Positions 5,820-5,830 of a stretch of 5,830 bases of DNA are shown piece after piece. The first letter of the stretch is position 1. Each line of letters begins with the position of its first letter. The translations under genes were made by a program, and so were the position numbers. This DNA comes from Planctomycetaceae bacterium (GTDB lineage Bacteria; Planctomycetota; Planctomycetia; Planctomycetales; Planctomycetaceae), in NCBI GenBank assembly GCA_027080405.1, contig JALWSL010000374.1:1-5830 (forward strand), read 5' to 3'. The notes below the pieces were generated by a model that saw only the letters and a program-made list of their open reading frames with translations, was not told where the DNA came from and did no database searches.

Positions 5820-5830
5820 GAACGCTACTG

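Noticed and set aside
5798..5830. Integron attC or other recombination site
   Set aside because: The GTTGCA repeats do not follow the GTTRRRY core and no integrase or second site is seen.

Overview
The window most likely comes from a planctomycete. Its left 70% is a DUF1549/DUF1553 gene (with the CxxCH motif of the 'planctomycete cytochrome-associated' proteins) followed on the same strand by a DUF1501 gene. This pairing is present in many paralogous copies in Planctomycetes and is less common in related phyla such as Verrucomicrobia. Moderate base composition and Shine-Dalgarno sites before most genes agree with this, but genus cannot be read from the sequence. All supported genes lie on the + strand.

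Region 1 (2-4122): the 3' part of a DUF1549/DUF1553 gene, open at the window's left edge, then a 110-bp gap and a complete DUF1501 gene with an Arg-rich, Tat-like signal. Both products are probably exported. They are usually found as a genomic pair, but their biochemical role is not established.

Region 2 (4123-4446): about 320 bp without a gene. It holds weak hairpins downstream of the DUF1501 gene and, at its right end, a MerR-type promoter (TTGACT, 20-bp spacer, TAGAAT).

Region 3 (4376-5792): a compact thiophilic-metal module, most likely mercury-responsive. A MerR regulator carries the metal-binding cysteine triad at C81/C116/C125. Its stop codon overlaps the start of a four-helix MerC-like membrane protein with a CPAC pair in its first membrane region and a second CxxC in its C-terminal tail. 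A second promoter with a 20-bp spacer (TTGACT/TATAAT) begins on the MerC-like stop codon and drives a small exported protein. That protein has two 28-residue repeats of four cysteines each, plus a CCxxC tail. A 10-bp-stem hairpin follows it as a probable terminator. The two promoters share an 11/12-bp match in opposite orientation, which suggests that the same MerR controls both.

Working model (inference): soft metal ions bind MerR, which activates both promoters by untwisting the long spacers. The MerC-like protein moves or binds metal at the inner membrane, and the Cys-rich protein sequesters it outside the cytoplasm. No mercuric reductase (merA) or merP lies in the window. The Cys-rich repeat protein is the component I cannot assign to any known family and is the best candidate for something undescribed.
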